Positions 10,273 through 23,015 of a DNA stretch of 64,000 bases are shown piece by piece (position 1 is the stretch's first letter; each line of letters starts with the position of its first letter). The position numbers were made by a program, and so were the translations under genes. The notes under the pieces are model-generated. The model was not told the origin of the DNA, did no database searches, and saw nothing but the letters and a program-made list of their open reading frames with translations. The stretch comes from Ochotona curzoniae (taxonomy: Eukaryota; Chordata; Mammalia; Lagomorpha; Ochotonidae), in NCBI RefSeq assembly GCF_017591425.1, contig NW_024466599.1, forward strand, positions 28,868,001-28,932,000. Direction: 5' to 3'.

Positions 10273-12776
10273 GGAAAAGTTTTAAACTGTAAAATGAGAT
10301 TATTTCTTAATAGCTTTTAGGTTAGTTCAATGTGTTAGAATAATACAACTCCTAGAAATTTCCATTGGCCTTTCGGTATACTGCAATCTATTTTTGATCT
10401 CCAGTGCCAACGAGTTGTGTTGATATTTCTAGAGCCTATCTTGTTCTGTGTTTTTCTCCAAGTTTGTCCTTGTATTTTTCCTTCTGATTTACCATAGGAC
10501 TTTTCATTTTTCCCTTATGGATTTAACATTTAGAGGGTGAATTACCAGGCTTTCATACAGATAATCTTTCATTAAATAAAGTATCAACTTCACATAACTT
10601 CTGTCTTGCTGGTATAAGTTTCTCCTCCTTGGATGACTTTGATATACTTCAAAGCTTATTTGCTCTTTGTTTGTGTTCCACTATGTTTTTTCCCCTAGTT
10701 CTTTTAGGTTGCCTTTCCTAAGTTCCTGTGTATTTGTTTATAATGGGAGCCAACGCAGTGGGTGAGTTTCTAATTATTTCTCTTATAAGTGCCATCTCCT
10801 GATGAGACTCTAACGTACAATCAGGCAGCACAAACATGAAACAGAATAAGTTTCTTGACTATTTCAACTCCTGGATAATTCTGGAGTGCAGGTCCCACCA
10901 ATATCTTTATGAGGATTTACAAAAGAAGATTATTTCAAAAGAACATTGCAGGCTCTTTTGTGAGAGAAGGGATGCTCTATGTGGTAATATTTACAAATTA
11001 GCAATGCATCCTAGGATGGTGACTTGAGACCTTTAGTTGTGAGTTAGTAGAAGATGCTAAAATAAGCTTCAGACAAATCAGATTTAAGTACATTAGACAT
11101 CCCTTAACACATCAAAATTATATTTCCCTACATGTAAATGACAGTCTGTAGGCAATGTAAGCTTAGAGGGAAAGTATTAAGCATAAGAACATGTCACTAA
11201 ACTATCATAATGCAACATAGAAAATGCATATGATTATTAGGTATTCTACATGACTTTCTCCAATTCATTTTTGTTCAGTGAAGTCTCTTCTTTCCAAAGC
11301 CGAGTTTATTTGTTCTCTCTGCTTATCTTAACGTACGTCCTTAAACACAGATACTGCATCACATACGTGTCTTCTACAAACAGCTCATATGGAACTTCTG
11401 TGCACGGTCACCTGAGTTTGCTCTCACCGAATAACAAAGTTCACACACTGGGCTGATTTCTTTATTGTTCCAGTGTTGACTGAACACAAACTTAAAAGCT
11501 CTGTTATAGTATTATGATTGAAATCCGTGCTTTGTACTCGTAAGTCAATAAAACACCAGCTCCATTGATTTTTGCACATTTGCTTTTTCCTATAAAAGAA
11601 AGTTCCAATTACAGCTTTATCTTGAACAGCACTCAATAGTCAACTTTAGTACAAGATAACTAGTAGCTAGTTAAGTGAGTAGCTCTACATCATTTTTCAA
11701 CGTTTCTTTCTGGAGAGTGAAATCCCCAGCACATCAGGTATTGTACTTTGTGTCTGTGCTGTCATTTCTGAAAATGGTTGTCTACATTGTGGTTATATGA
11801 TTATTGTAAATTGTAAATGCTATCATGTCCTGAGACTATGGTGCAAATCAAAGAACATCCAGAGGAATACACTTTGTGTGTTGAATTCAGAATCATCTCC
11901 CAGAGTACCTCTATGACCAAAGCAATAAGAGGGGTTTCTGTTTCCTTTACTTTTGGTTTCCGTGACAGCAATTGAAGTGTATGATGCTTCAGAAACATCT
12001 ACCACTGAAGATGTGAAGTCATCTGGCATTTGAATCATACAGTTCATAGAATCAGTTAAGATGACTCAGATATGACAGATATTACCACTGCCTAATTACC
12101 TTGCTTTGGTAGAAGAAATTCCATAGTCAGTTCTACAGAATATAGGTCAACTAGAGATCATACATCCCTATGGTAGATGTCATTTAATTAAATTCAATCC
12201 CTAAATTGAAAAAAAAATCCCTAAATTGCCTAAGTACTGCACGCATGTTCGTTGTGTCATGCTTTTAAACTGTTACATTCACCTTGTCTTTCCCACTTAC
12301 ATTAGTTTGACTTCTCTCCTCTCCCATCAACAGGTCTCTTCTAAGCTTATATTGCTACTTCCCAGGGATGCTATTGCTTTATCTCTGCTGGCCCATTATG
12401 TGTGTGGCACCAGACATTTGGAAAATCTTCAGTCATTACATTGTAATGCTTCTGAATTATTGCTGAGCCTTAATACTTTTTGAATAATTACCAAACATAT
12501 TTTAGCACTTTAAATGTATATTGAATTTGTTAATCATTTTATGTGTATGCTTAGAGTTCATGACTTGGATACACTGAATTATTTTTTAAAATAAAATTCT
12601 ATTTAGAGCTAATATGAATAAACAAATTGAGCAATCCATTTTAGCTGATCCAAGCTAAAATTTGATTAGCTGCCATCATCATTAATTAACTCTTGGAAAA
12701 ACTAACAAATAACTTATTCATATTATATGTCATGATTTAACCAGCAATAATTATGAGCACACACGGAATTTTTTAC
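10273..12776. other. Unassigned DNA
   Basis: About 2.5 kb with no supported gene or repeat. Short open frames at 11250-11456, 11424-11636 and 12226-12483 show no domain. A short direct repeat of 'ccctaaattg' occurs at about 12201-12228. Confidence 0.45.
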
Positions 12777-13100
12777 AAAGATTTATTTTATTTTAATTAG
12801 AAAGTGAGATATACAGAGAGGAGGAGAGACAATAGGAAGATATTCTCTCTGATGATTCACCTCCTAAGAGGCCACAACAGCGGAGCTGAGTCAATCTGAA
12901 TCCAGGAGCCAGGAGTCTCTTCTGGGTCTCCGGTGCAGGTGCAGGGTCCCAAGGCTTTGGCCTGTCCTTGACTACTTTCCCTGGCCACAGGCAGGAAGCT
13001 GGATTGGAAGTGGGGCCGCTGGGATTAGAACCAGTACCCATTTAAGATCCCAATGCATGCAAGGCAAGGATTTTAGCTGCTAGGCCACTGCACAGGGCTC
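12777..13100 (-). mobile_element. CSINE, near full length
   Basis: Minus strand. Contains 'cagagaggaggagagac', 'gattcacctcctaag', 'ccaggagccaggag', 'ctgggattagaaccagtac' and the head 'taggccactgcacaggg'. The box B region corresponds to 'gattagaacc' read in reverse. Confidence 0.92.
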
Positions 13101-15139
13101 ACACACATATAATTTTATTACAATGAAAATTCTTACGAGACACTAATACATTCATAGCATAGTATTGATTAGATCCTGGGACAAGGTATTCCCATGAGGA
13201 ACTGATTGGAAGAAATTGTTTGAAGGCAGTTAGACAGAATATAAACCTACTGAGCATAAACTGTCCATCTCTTTTGGTGTTTATAATTTTCTGAAATTAA
13301 CATCTCACATAGTTCTAAACTGGAGTTAATATGTAAGGGACCATTTATGTGCATGAGTGTGTGAAGGATTCTTATGCTGAATAGCTATTCAATTAATTGG
13401 CAATTTCTTTTTTATGAACTCTGATATTGCTTAAGGTCTATAGCACTTTTAGGACCATATTTATTGTCATGTTTGGCAACAGAGTTGCTTGTTGCCACTG
13501 GAGCACTGTACATTAATTACCAAACTACCTAATAGAATACGTGTTTAGTCAGATCAATTGCATCTTCAGGGAAAACACACCATAAATACCCTTAATTGAG
13601 AATGAAATTTTGTGAGTCCTGCTTTCCTTATATTTAGATGTTAATAAATCACCAGAAGCCAGAAAATAGCAATGGGAAATTGAACTTCAGGAAAGTAATG
13701 TGTATCAAGTCATAAAGTTGCTATGCAAATTTTTTTAACAGCACAAATTGCTTAGAAGTTCAACAGATCATTGTGAAAACAATTTTGCATATGCATCCTT
13801 TTATACATTAGGCAGTTAGTACAATGCTTCATACCAATGACAAGGTTCTATTTTGATATAATATAGCTAAAATAATACAAGAAATAACGAGGTGGTAAGG
13901 GGAAATTAAACAACTGCCATTGTTACTTCCTAGAAAAATATATTCCAAAAATGTTTAGGTTATTTTTCAGTGTAATCAATTAGACTCTGTTTTAGAGCTA
14001 CTGACCATATCATATGGTATCAACCACTTTGGTTAGCTAAAATTTAGTTTCAAACACATGAATTTTATTTGCTTCCTGGTACACCTCGCCTCTAGGCATA
14101 TTTCCCAGGGAAAATTAAGTATTCTTTGTTTTACTGCTAAACAGAACTGGATGTGATTTCTCTTCCAGCGATTGTTTTAAAACCTATAAACAGATGAAAG
14201 TCTAAAGTGTGACATGAAAAAATGTTCTTGGAAACTACTGCTCTTTAACTTTTCAAAGTACATTTGGAAAGCAAGGTCTCATCTTTACACAGATGTTTTG
14301 ATTGTATTTTTAAGACAGAATAGCTTTCAAATACTCATAATTATCCCCAACTTGACAGTCGGAGAAAATGTTGGTATTTAATATAAAGTTAACAAAATAA
14401 GTATGTGAGTATCCTTTAAATTGGTGTATTTAATGCCTCTCCTGGATAGTGGGATGAAATGTTGTGTGTCATCGTGACCTTTTATAGTACATGAAAATTA
14501 CATGAAAAATCAGAGACAAGGAAAAATGGTTAGAAAATTATCACCTGAGGGATTAAATAAATAATTGAAAGCAAAAAAAAAAAATCAGTGAGAAGCTAAA
14601 AATGAAAATAAATGCTTTTTTTTTTGCCATTAGATGTGTTTTCTGATGCCAAACGGATATGTATATGTTGAATGTATACAATGAAGTGATAGGTTTCCCC
14701 ATAAAGCTGTAACTAAGTGAAGAAGTTCAAGTACATAGTTCAGTTCAAATATACCAATGCAGTGCGTTCATCTCCTTGCTGTAACTCCTAGTCTGTATGA
14801 TCTTCTCTAAGGAAAATGCCAGTACATCTGTCAGTACGATAGCCCAGCCCGTTTGAGGAGTTTATAATTCAGATCACATTCTCATTTAATGAAGTGGAGG
14901 AGACAACTGGTACATCTATTTTAAAATCCATTTTGGAAAACATCATGTCTTCTAATCATTTCTTGTAAGCTAATTGCAGAGTTATAGGAGTGTGCTGAGT
15001 TGGGAAATGTTCTGTAAGTAAACAATTTTTTAACTGATAAACTTTTGTGCTTATAAATGTACTCAGAACTTTAAAGTCCTTGGGTGAAAAGTCCGACCAC
15101 TAATTTTCCAACCAAGATAATGCCTTTCAGTTAAATAAA
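13101..15139. other. Unassigned AT-rich DNA
   Basis: No gene or interspersed repeat recognised over about 2 kb. Contains A runs at 14571-14583 and a T run at 14617-14626. Confidence 0.45.
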
Positions 15140-15240
15140 TCATTACCAATGTAACCACGTTGTTACCAATGTTAGTAATATCATTACCAACATCACCAAT
15201 GTTTTGACATCATTTTGACAAACATGCTTACTTTTGTTAA
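15140..15240. repeat. Degenerate tandem repeat of a 'cattaccaatgt' unit
   Basis: Variants of the 12-base unit recur at 15142, 15160, 15183 and 15197 with shifted spacing, followed by 'ttgacatcattttgacaaac'. It resembles a decayed minisatellite. Confidence 0.6.
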
Positions 15241-15375
15241 CAAATATGACATATATGGTAAATTGATTGAGCTTTTATTTTTTTTTAAATATACAATAGA
15301 GGTTTCTACCACAAAGTCAACATATCTCTAAAGAGCCACAGACAAGACTTATGCCCAAAAAGAAGGCTGAATTCA

Positions 15376-15606
15376 CAGCCGTTTTGGAGCAATGGTTCAA
15401 GCCAGCTTCCAACATCAGAGTTCCACTTCCAGTTCTGGATGCTTCACTTCTGATCCTGTGTCCTGCTCATATGTCTGAGATGGCAGCAGACTATGGTCCA
15501 AGTGCTTGAGCCCTGCCGCCAATGCAGCAGATCCAAATGGAATTCCTGGTTCCTGGCTTCTTCTGAATTGCATCTGTCTTTCAAATAAATAGATCTTTGA
15601 AATTAA
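15376..15606 (+). mobile_element. Older CSINE (CSINE2-like)
   Basis: Plus strand. Reads 'agttccacttccagttctgg', 'atcctgtgtcctgctcat', 'aagtgcttgagccctgcc', 'ttcctggttcctggcttc', then 'tctttcaaataaatagatc'. The CTTTCAAATAAATA tail marks an older subfamily than the copies at 18760 and 24633. The 3' third is shortened. Confidence 0.8.
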
Positions 15607-15642
15607 AGTGAGGAATATTAACTATTTTAGTTCCCTCTCATA

Positions 15643-15956
15643 TTTTTTTAAAAGATTTGAAAGACAGATTTTACATAGAGAATGAGATATGGAGATAGAG
15701 ACTTCCATCCATTGGTTCACTCCCCAAATGGTTGCCAACAGCCAGAGCTAAGCTAATCTGAAGCTAGGAGCCAGGAGCTTCTTCTGGGCCTCTCACATGG
15801 GTACAGGGACCCAAAGACTCATGCCTTCCTCCACTGTTTCGCAAGCCATGAACAGAGAGCTAGATTGGAAATGGAGCAGCTGGGACTTGAATGGGTGCCG
15901 GTATGGGATGACGGTGCCACAGGACGAAGGATCAGTATGCTGTGCCACAGTGCCTG
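15643..15956 (-). mobile_element. CSINE, near full length
   Basis: Minus strand. Contains 'ggttcactccccaaatgg', 'gctaggagccaggagc', 'cttcttctgggcctctc', 'gtggagcagctgggac'-type block and the head 'ctgtgccacagtgcctg'. It lies about 40 bp from the older plus-strand copy. Confidence 0.9.
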
Positions 15957-17019
15957 CTTATTCTCTCATTTTCTAAATAATATTCATGCATTGTTTTTTG
16001 TTTTACTTTTTCTATTTTCAAGCTAGATTATTACAACATTTTGTTTTTTACTATCTAATAAATAATTCACCAGATCACAAATGTGTCAGGCTGTTTTAAA
16101 GTGTCCTGGCGATCTTCTTGCATTCTTCACTGATTGTAAGGGACTACTTACAAGACACTGCTTTGAAAGCAATAGGGACAGGAGCACACATCTATCAATT
16201 CAGGAGCTGTTGGTATCCTGGGCACGTTTCCTCAAAATGGCTTTGACTCCTTGAGTCACAAGGCACAGTTCACTCGTTTACCTCGGTGGCAGTGTCTGAG
16301 AAATAACACCCCAAAATGTGTACAGTGGAGATGAGAGATTCTTCTTAAATCAAGTGTCAGCAGGGAAAGTTGGCTTTCGATTCTGGAGATGCGTTGCACG
16401 GGCCTTCCTAAAACAGAAGTCACGGTCCTAATGAATCTTTCTTGTGTAACTGATTTTGCACTGCAATTATAGCGGGATAAGATAGACTTTATTAACCATT
16501 TCATTACAAGCCATCCACAGTTTCTGTTCAAATAATTTTTTTAATAATTCCAGCATGAACTTTGGACAGAGATATTACATATTTCCCACCTCGTTTTTCT
16601 GTTTCTGGAATCAGCTCATATTTGAAACTGTTCTGCCTGGGGCTGCTCAGTGTCTACCCGGCAGGTAGGCAGGCATGGCTGCTCTGGGCATTCTTTCCAT
16701 CAGGATGTTGTTCAGTGCTTTTTTTCTGGCTCATGCATCCTGACAGTGTTTTTCACGTGTATTTTTCTCAGCATGATGTTGTTTATGCTAGAGCTTATCC
16801 CTGAGACAAATTTTCATTTATCCCTCTTCACGTGGTCACAAGCCTCTGGATCTTCCGTCTTTCTCTTTCTCTCATGTCTGTCTAAATGATACTCATGTTG
16901 CCTATAATGCAAGTCAATACATTCATTCTGTGACGTGGTGAGAGCCACAAATTTCATGTCTTGGGGAGAAATAAGTCAATTTCATGAAGCCCACAGTGGG
17001 AAAATAGGCCAGAATTTAA
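15957..17019. other. Unassigned DNA
   Basis: Includes open frames at 16256-16531 (minus) and 16562-16889 (plus) with no recognisable domain. Somewhat higher CpG content around 16270-16420 than its surroundings, meaning unknown. Confidence 0.4.
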
Positions 17020-17044
17020 ACACACACACACTCACACACACACA
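17020..17044. repeat. (CA)n microsatellite
   Basis: Twelve CA-type dinucleotides interrupted once by CT. Confidence 0.9.
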
Positions 17045-17289
17045 AAAACAACAACAATAGCAAAAACCAACAGAACTGGCCTAAACAGAAGCTTTGGATT
17101 TCACCTGAATCTCTCAGAAAAAAATGGTTAGGAATTAAAAATCTCGAGCCATTATCTGCTGCCTCCCAAGTGCTTTAGTGACAACTGAATCAGAAGCAAA
17201 GTGGCTGAACCTCAAACCAGACACAATTACAAAAGATACAGACATCTCAAATGGCAGTGGTGCCCACTGAACCACAATGCCTGATACCC

Positions 17290-18035
17290 CCCCCAAAAAA
17301 ACCACCTTAAGACTTCATAATGAAAATGCAAAGAATCCAATTTCCATTTTTCTTTCACATAGGCAAAGAAGGTCTGTAGACCATTCTCCAAAGAAGTTAC
17401 ATATGTTTGCAACAAGCACATAAAAATACATTCAGCGTCATTAGTTGGTGGGGGAAATACAGGTCTAAATTACATTTTGGAATGCATATAATAAAAAAAA
17501 ATAAAGTGATAGAAAATGTGGTGAGGATGTTGAAATAAGGCCTCATTTACTGTTGATAGAGATATAAAATGACACATCCATGTTAGAAAACAGTCTTCAA
17601 AATTCAACCATAGCATTCCCGTTTGATACAAAAATTCCACTCTTAGGAATAAAGCAAAGAGAAATGAAAATCTAAGAACACAAGGATTTAGACAAATAGA
17701 TTCTCAGTAGTATTACTGATGATATCTGAAAGGAAGAAGCAATTCAAATATCGATCAGCTGAAGAACTGATACATAATATTCTAGCACAAAAGATGCTTC
17801 CATTCACCAAAAATGTTGAGAATTGGCAAATCTATTTAGATAAAGTTTTTTGGTTGTCTATAGTTAGGACAGGTGGAGAGAACAAAGATTTATGGCTAAC
17901 GAGTGCCTTTTAAGGGATTGGGGAGGAGATGAAAATATTCTAATGTGGTCACTACTGATGGATGAGCCATTGGATGTTTTAAAGTGTGAATGATAGAGTG
18001 CATGGTGTGTGAACTGCATATCAACAGCTTACAAA
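17290..18035 (+). mobile_element. Old L1 fragment: ORF2 3' end and 3' UTR
   Basis: Plus strand. The segment at 17355-17425 follows the L1 ORF2 pattern of a 'gccaaag' to 'ttctccaaagaag' to 'caacaagcacat' block. At 17581-17660 it gives the 'aaaattccactcttaggaat' type block. From about 17870 it follows an old mammalian L1 3' UTR pattern: 'ttaagggattggggagg', 'gatgaaaatattctaatg', then 'gtgaactgcatatcaac'. Frames are broken by stops. It is ancient and not mobile. Confidence 0.75.
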
Positions 18036-18744
18036 TGCACTAGACAGGGGCTTTCTGGTTTCCTCTGTCATCCAGGCTGCATTCCAGGAACTTTATGACT
18101 GAGGTTCAGGTGCAATTCTGGAACTTGGCGTCACTGTTGATCACTTGCTTCCCTTCTCTCTCTCACTGCACCCCGCTCTTCCTCTGTTTCATTATTTTGT
18201 TGGCACACACCTGCCACCATCACTATCTACTTCCCCTATCCCAAAAGAAGATTGCTGAGAAAAGATTCATACCTGCTACATTTTCAAGACATTTGAATAT
18301 CCTTTAAAAATGACCTCATCATTCTGGTACTTAATAGTTTATATAGGAATAAATTGCATTTTTTATTCAAAATATTAAGTCAATTATGACATTTTGATTT
18401 TCAGTGATATGACTGAAAATTCAGTTTTGACTCATGATCTGTGCATGTCTCTGCTTTTGTTTTTTAGAAGGTTTCAGCATCTTTCCTTCATTACTGATAT
18501 TAAAATCTATTATGACAGGTTGGGATTTGTATGTGAATATCACTCATTATTCTGTGTCATTGTTGATCCTTACTGTATACAGACATATGTCTAATTCTGG
18601 GACATGCAATTTAACTTTCCTTTTATAATTTCTCTAAAATAATACATTATTTGTTAGGATGCTATCACTTAGAAGTATTAAAACATAAGAAGGCCCACAA
18701 ATTGGATCCTAAACAATGACTCAAATTATCTTTGATGAATGTGT
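18036..18744. other. Unassigned DNA
   Basis: No repeat or gene recognised between the old L1 and the young SINE target site. Confidence 0.45.
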
Positions 18745-18759
18745 AAAGTACATGATTTC
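18745..18759 (+). repeat. Target-site duplication, left copy
   Basis: 'aaagtacatgatttc' (15 bp), repeated exactly at 19088-19102, flanking the young SINE. Confidence 0.95.
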
Positions 18760-19087
18760 GGGCCCGGTGCGGTGGCGCAGTGGTTAAGGTCCTCGCCTTG
18801 CACGCCCGGGATCCCATATGGGCGCCGGTTCTAATCCCAGCAGCCCCGCTTCCCTTCCAGCTCCCTGCCTGTGGCCCGGGAAAGCAGTTGAGGACGGCCG
18901 CAAGCTTTGGGACCCTGCACCCGCGTGGGAGACCCGGAAGAGGCTCCTGGCTTCGGATTGGCATAGTATCGGCCGTTGCGCTCACTTGGGGAGTGAATCA
19001 TCGGACGGAAGATCTTCCTCTCTGTCTCTCCTCTCTGTATATCTGCCTTTCCAATAAAAAATAATAAAAATAAATCTAAAAAAAAAC
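18760..19087 (+). mobile_element. Young CSINE, full length, 'GCGCAGTGGTTAAGG' subfamily
   Basis: Complete plus-strand copy. It has a tRNA-like head with box A 'tggcgcagtgg' and box B 'ggttctaatcc', the conserved body ('ccagctccctgcctgtgg', 'ggcttcggattggcat', 'cttggggagtgaatcat'), a CT-rich segment and an A-rich tail with AATAAAA. A perfect 15-bp target-site duplication flanks it. CpGs are largely intact, which points to recent insertion. RNA polymerase III would transcribe such an element from the internal boxes, and L1 proteins would mobilise it. Confidence 0.97.
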
Positions 19088-19102
19088 AAAGTACATGATT
19101 TC
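19088..19102 (+). repeat. Target-site duplication, right copy
   Basis: Exact copy of 18745-18759, immediately after the SINE poly(A) tail. Confidence 0.95.
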
Positions 19103-19879
19103 TTCCTCAATGTGAAAATCAACATTACTATCAGAAATATTGTTATTACATATTAAAATATTAATCAATGATTTGTAAGAGAGCCAAAAGAACTTCAGCA
19201 GATCTGTGGATATTTTTATATCCGTGTTAAGAGGATTTTGCTTTCTTTTCTAGGGATTCCTACAATCTTTAAATAAAAGACAAAGCATTGTTTTGCTCTT
19301 GAGTCATAGCAGGAATGAAGTATGAATTTAGATAGTCACTATGCCTCACAAAGAGTATTCGAAGCAGCTGAGGGCAACAGATGTGATGGAAATAACCTTG
19401 GAAATGCACACTGGTCTGATTGTTGACATGGCCAGCAGGTGCATGTCGTGGTTACTGAGTCTCAGTAAGCTGTTGGGGAGATGCTGCAGGCTGAGCCTTG
19501 TTGCAGCAGAGGATACACCCTCCCCCAGGGAAAGGTTCCTTGGTAAAGCTTACAATGCATTCATCACCTTAGCAGTTAGGAATGCCATAGGCAAGGAGAT
19601 TTCAGGAACCATAAACATTTTGCTAGCTTTTTGATGATCTAGCTGTACATAGTTCCACTGCGTTTAGGGTGTAACCTTGGTGGCCTAGCAGGTCCCAACA
19701 GTCACCTGCCACACTAAGCCTTGTTGCTAACTTGCACTAGTTGAGATAGTTTCCCTCCAGAAAATAAACACTTAGGGACTGTCATACACATTTTCTTTGT
19801 TTTTTGTTGCTTCAGGTGACACTAAGCCATCAGGACCAGGAAAGAATGAGGTGAGATACTTGCTTGCTATATTTCTGAA
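19103..19879. other. Unassigned DNA
   Basis: A 97-codon open frame (19341-19634) is present with no recognisable domain. No repeat identified. Confidence 0.4.
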
Positions 19880-20715
19880 AGGACTGAAAAAGGTTCATAT
19901 ACAAGACCTAGAAAGAGCTCTAGAGACTTAAAACCAACAACACACAAGTTCCAGTTAAGAAATAGACAAATGCATGATCAGACATTTTTAAAGAATGAAA
20001 CATAAATGGCATAGACACATGAAAAAGGGGTCAAGATCACCAGCCACCAAGAAAAAGTCAAACAGAAACCACAATAATCCATCTCGCACTATGTAAAACG
20101 GCTGTCATCCAATAATTCTTAAAAAATGCTGATGAAAATATGGAGAAAAAGGTGCCTATTCCACCATGAGTGAAAAAGTAATCTAGTACGACCATCATGC
20201 AGGACAGCATGAGAATTTATCCAAAATCTGGAAAGAGATACACCATGTCACCCAGACATCTTATTCCTGGTAATTTATTCAAAGGTAATGAAATAAACAT
20301 ATTATACTTATTTGTACTTATATTTACATTATAACTCAATTCACAATAGCTTCTGGAATCAACCCAGATGTCCATCAACTGATACCGGACAAAGAAAATG
20401 TGATATGCATGCATAATAAAATACTTGTCAATCAAAAAGGATGTAATGTTACATTTTCGACAAAATGAATGCAACTGGAAATCATTAGCCTCAGTGAAAC
20501 AAGCCAATCCCTGCAAGATAGATATGTTATTACTCTTATGTGGCATTTGAAATGCAAAAGAATACAAGAAAGAAACTGACATCTCATGATTTGATTAACG
20601 CAGTTAGTTCTTGTCTGTCTTCCTGTGGAGCAGTGGTCTTTCTCCCTTTTCACCTGTTGAACATTGTGATTATAAAGCACAATGAAATTACATCATTGCA
20701 AAAATTATAGCAAGA
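19880..20715 (+). mobile_element. Old L1 fragment: ORF2 3' third and 3' UTR
   Basis: Plus strand. Successive L1 ORF2 blocks are visible: 'acatgaaaaaggggtcaag', 'gaaaccacaataat', 'cattcctggtaat'-type, 'caattcacaatagct', 'atcaacccagatgtccatc', 'ggacaaagaaaatgtg', and 'cctcagtgaaacaagcca'. It continues into a 3' UTR and an A-rich end. Many stops and indels. Confidence 0.85.
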
Positions 20716-20882
20716 AAACAAGAACTATGAAATGCATGAATTCTCTCCTCTTTAAATTAGTAAAAGAAAAATTAAAGAAGAAAAGCTCTTTGGGTTTCTT
20801 ACTTTTCTTGAAGTTTTTTTTTTTTTGTAATTAATGAGTATTGATTAGCCATCACAAATAGAGAAAACATGTGACGCTTGTC

Positions 20883-21123
20883 CTTTTTTTTACTCCCCAA
20901 ATCACTGCAATAGCTGAGGTGGTCTCCCATGAAGAGCGGGGGGCTCCAGTAGTCAGCACCTATCTTGTTGTTTTCCCAGGCACACTAACCTAACAGGGCG
21001 CAAGATTGCAAGGGAGTAGCCAGCTTTGGCTTGGCCAGCCACGGCTATTGTGATCAATTGGAGACTAACTAGTGGATCATTCACAATGGATGCCAACATT
21101 GCAGGTGGCAGCTTCACCCTTCA
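20883..21123 (-). mobile_element. Older CSINE2-like element
   Basis: Minus strand. It has 'tactccccaaatcactgca', 'gggggctccagtag', 'ttttcccaggcacacta', and the head 'gatgccaacattgcaggtgg' followed by 'cagcttcaccc'. Heavily diverged in the middle. Confidence 0.75.
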
Positions 21124-21130
21124 AGTCGCA

Positions 21131-22915
21131 TCGTTGGACCTATCATTTGCCATTTCTGTTGGACATGTTTGATGTCAAAATTTCAATCAACACTATGTCT
21201 CTGATGAAATCTCTGTGGTTGGAGACATCTGAGATCAAAGGATGTGATTTCCTTGGGCCAAGCCACCCAAAGGGACCTCTGCTAATGACCACAGTCCTAC
21301 CTAGCCTCCATAGTCCCTTGCTCTCAGAAAAAGGCAGTGCTGGTGTAATCCTTGGGAATATCTGAGCATCTGTATTTTGCAATGTATCGTTTTTCCTTCA
21401 GTAGTTCTTACAGTTTATGTGAGGCTATGTTCTTTACTAGCAAATTTATAAATGATAAAATCCATGAACATAAATAATTTTAAAGTAAATTGCTTAAAGA
21501 TATCTTAAAATGAGTGATTCATAATATTTTCCCAAAAGAAAAGTGGATCAATCTAACAAAAACACTACCAATTCCTTCTCCTTATTTGCGCTTTAATGTT
21601 ATGTGCGTATATGACATACATATGAATTGGGAGACTGTAAAACACTTTTTATAAAGATGGTAAAAACTATACAGGAGAATATCTCTCAATAAAACATCAA
21701 ATGGAGGAAGGGTGCAGCTAATAGGTAACTTCTCTTTGGTGGTGAAAAGAGAATGATTTCAGCACAAATAAGGGAGATTAGCCCAGAGCAAGGTACAGGA
21801 TTCCCCACCAGCTGCTTCAATAGAAGAAACGGTACGTGGGGAATTTTTGAAAATCATAAGATTATCTATAACAGCTGGATTTGGGGATGACATATCCATC
21901 ATTAGAGAAGATAACAGATTTCTGCTAAGGAAAGTATTTATAAAATTAGGAATGTAAACGTAAGTTTATAAAGTAAATGAGTAATATTAACATTCAATTA
22001 TTGAACATTATTTTCAAATTTATGCTATTATAATATATGCAAACAATCATGAACCCGATTTCCATGTTTGTCACATTGCATTGTCTAAAAGGAAACACAA
22101 AAGTAGGGCTGAGATGCCGAAAAAACATATTCCATAGAAACTGCCAGGGGTACAGATTATAGACGTAAGAGAGACATACACTAATTTAATTATAAATCTT
22201 CTATTATTTGTAAGAATATAAGGATGCCATGTCTAAAGAATTAGAAGAAAGTGTGACCATAATGTATCACTCAAAAATTAATATCAAAGGAGAGATAAAA
22301 TTATAAAATGTAGTCAAATGAACATTACTAACTTGGAAAGTGTAACAGCTACAATTAATGGGGATCAGAAATCAGCACATCTGATATTTTGAACATATGA
22401 ACATCTGCATTCTAAAGCAGTAGCATTGTTGTCATGTAAAATCTTTGACTTTCTTGAATATTAGGATGATTCTTATTTTGTAGAATAGGCATTAACATTC
22501 TTCCCCTTTTCCTTTTTGGGAATTATTTTCAGGGAATTAATATTACTTCCAAATGTTTTCTGAAATCTAGAGGTGAAGGCTTCTGAATGTGGAATTTTTT
22601 GGGGGTTGTGACTGGATTATTAATGCAATGCTTTCATGTGTTAATACATCTTCCTTCTTTACTTTTGCTTTCCTTGTATCCTCCTAGGAATTAGTATTTC
22701 AGAAATAAAAATGGCATACTATGATCAAGGGGAAGCATAAAAAGAGGAGAGGGATAAATGGTTACAAACAATCTATTGCATAATAGATTATACAATCAGA
22801 TTAGAAACAAAAAGTAAGTGTTTCCAAAAAATTTGTAGGAATATTTTTGAAATCTTCCTAATGTATTATCCGAGATCTCGCAAGAAACAAAATTGAACAG
22901 AATGATGCTAGATTA
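21131..22915. other. Unassigned AT-rich DNA
   Basis: About 1.8 kb with no supported gene or interspersed repeat. Confidence 0.45.
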
Positions 22916-23015
22916 TTTACATGCATGTATATATGCATGCGTAAGTGTAAATGTACATACATATATGTGTATACATGCATACATATGTGCATATGATACA
23001 TGTACTTATGCACGA
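22916..23015. repeat. Alternating purine-pyrimidine TA/CA/TG-rich tract
   Basis: Repeated 'catgcatgtatata', 'tacatacatatatgtg' motifs. It directly precedes an ancient interspersed repeat that commonly carries a TA-rich tract at this end. Confidence 0.8.

Noticed and set aside
15140..15240. CRISPR array
   Set aside because: The units are short, irregular, without unique spacers of constant length, and the genome is mammalian.
18760..18840. tRNA gene
   Set aside because: Box A and box B are those of a tRNA-derived SINE head. The sequence does not fold into a full cloverleaf in context and continues into the SINE body.
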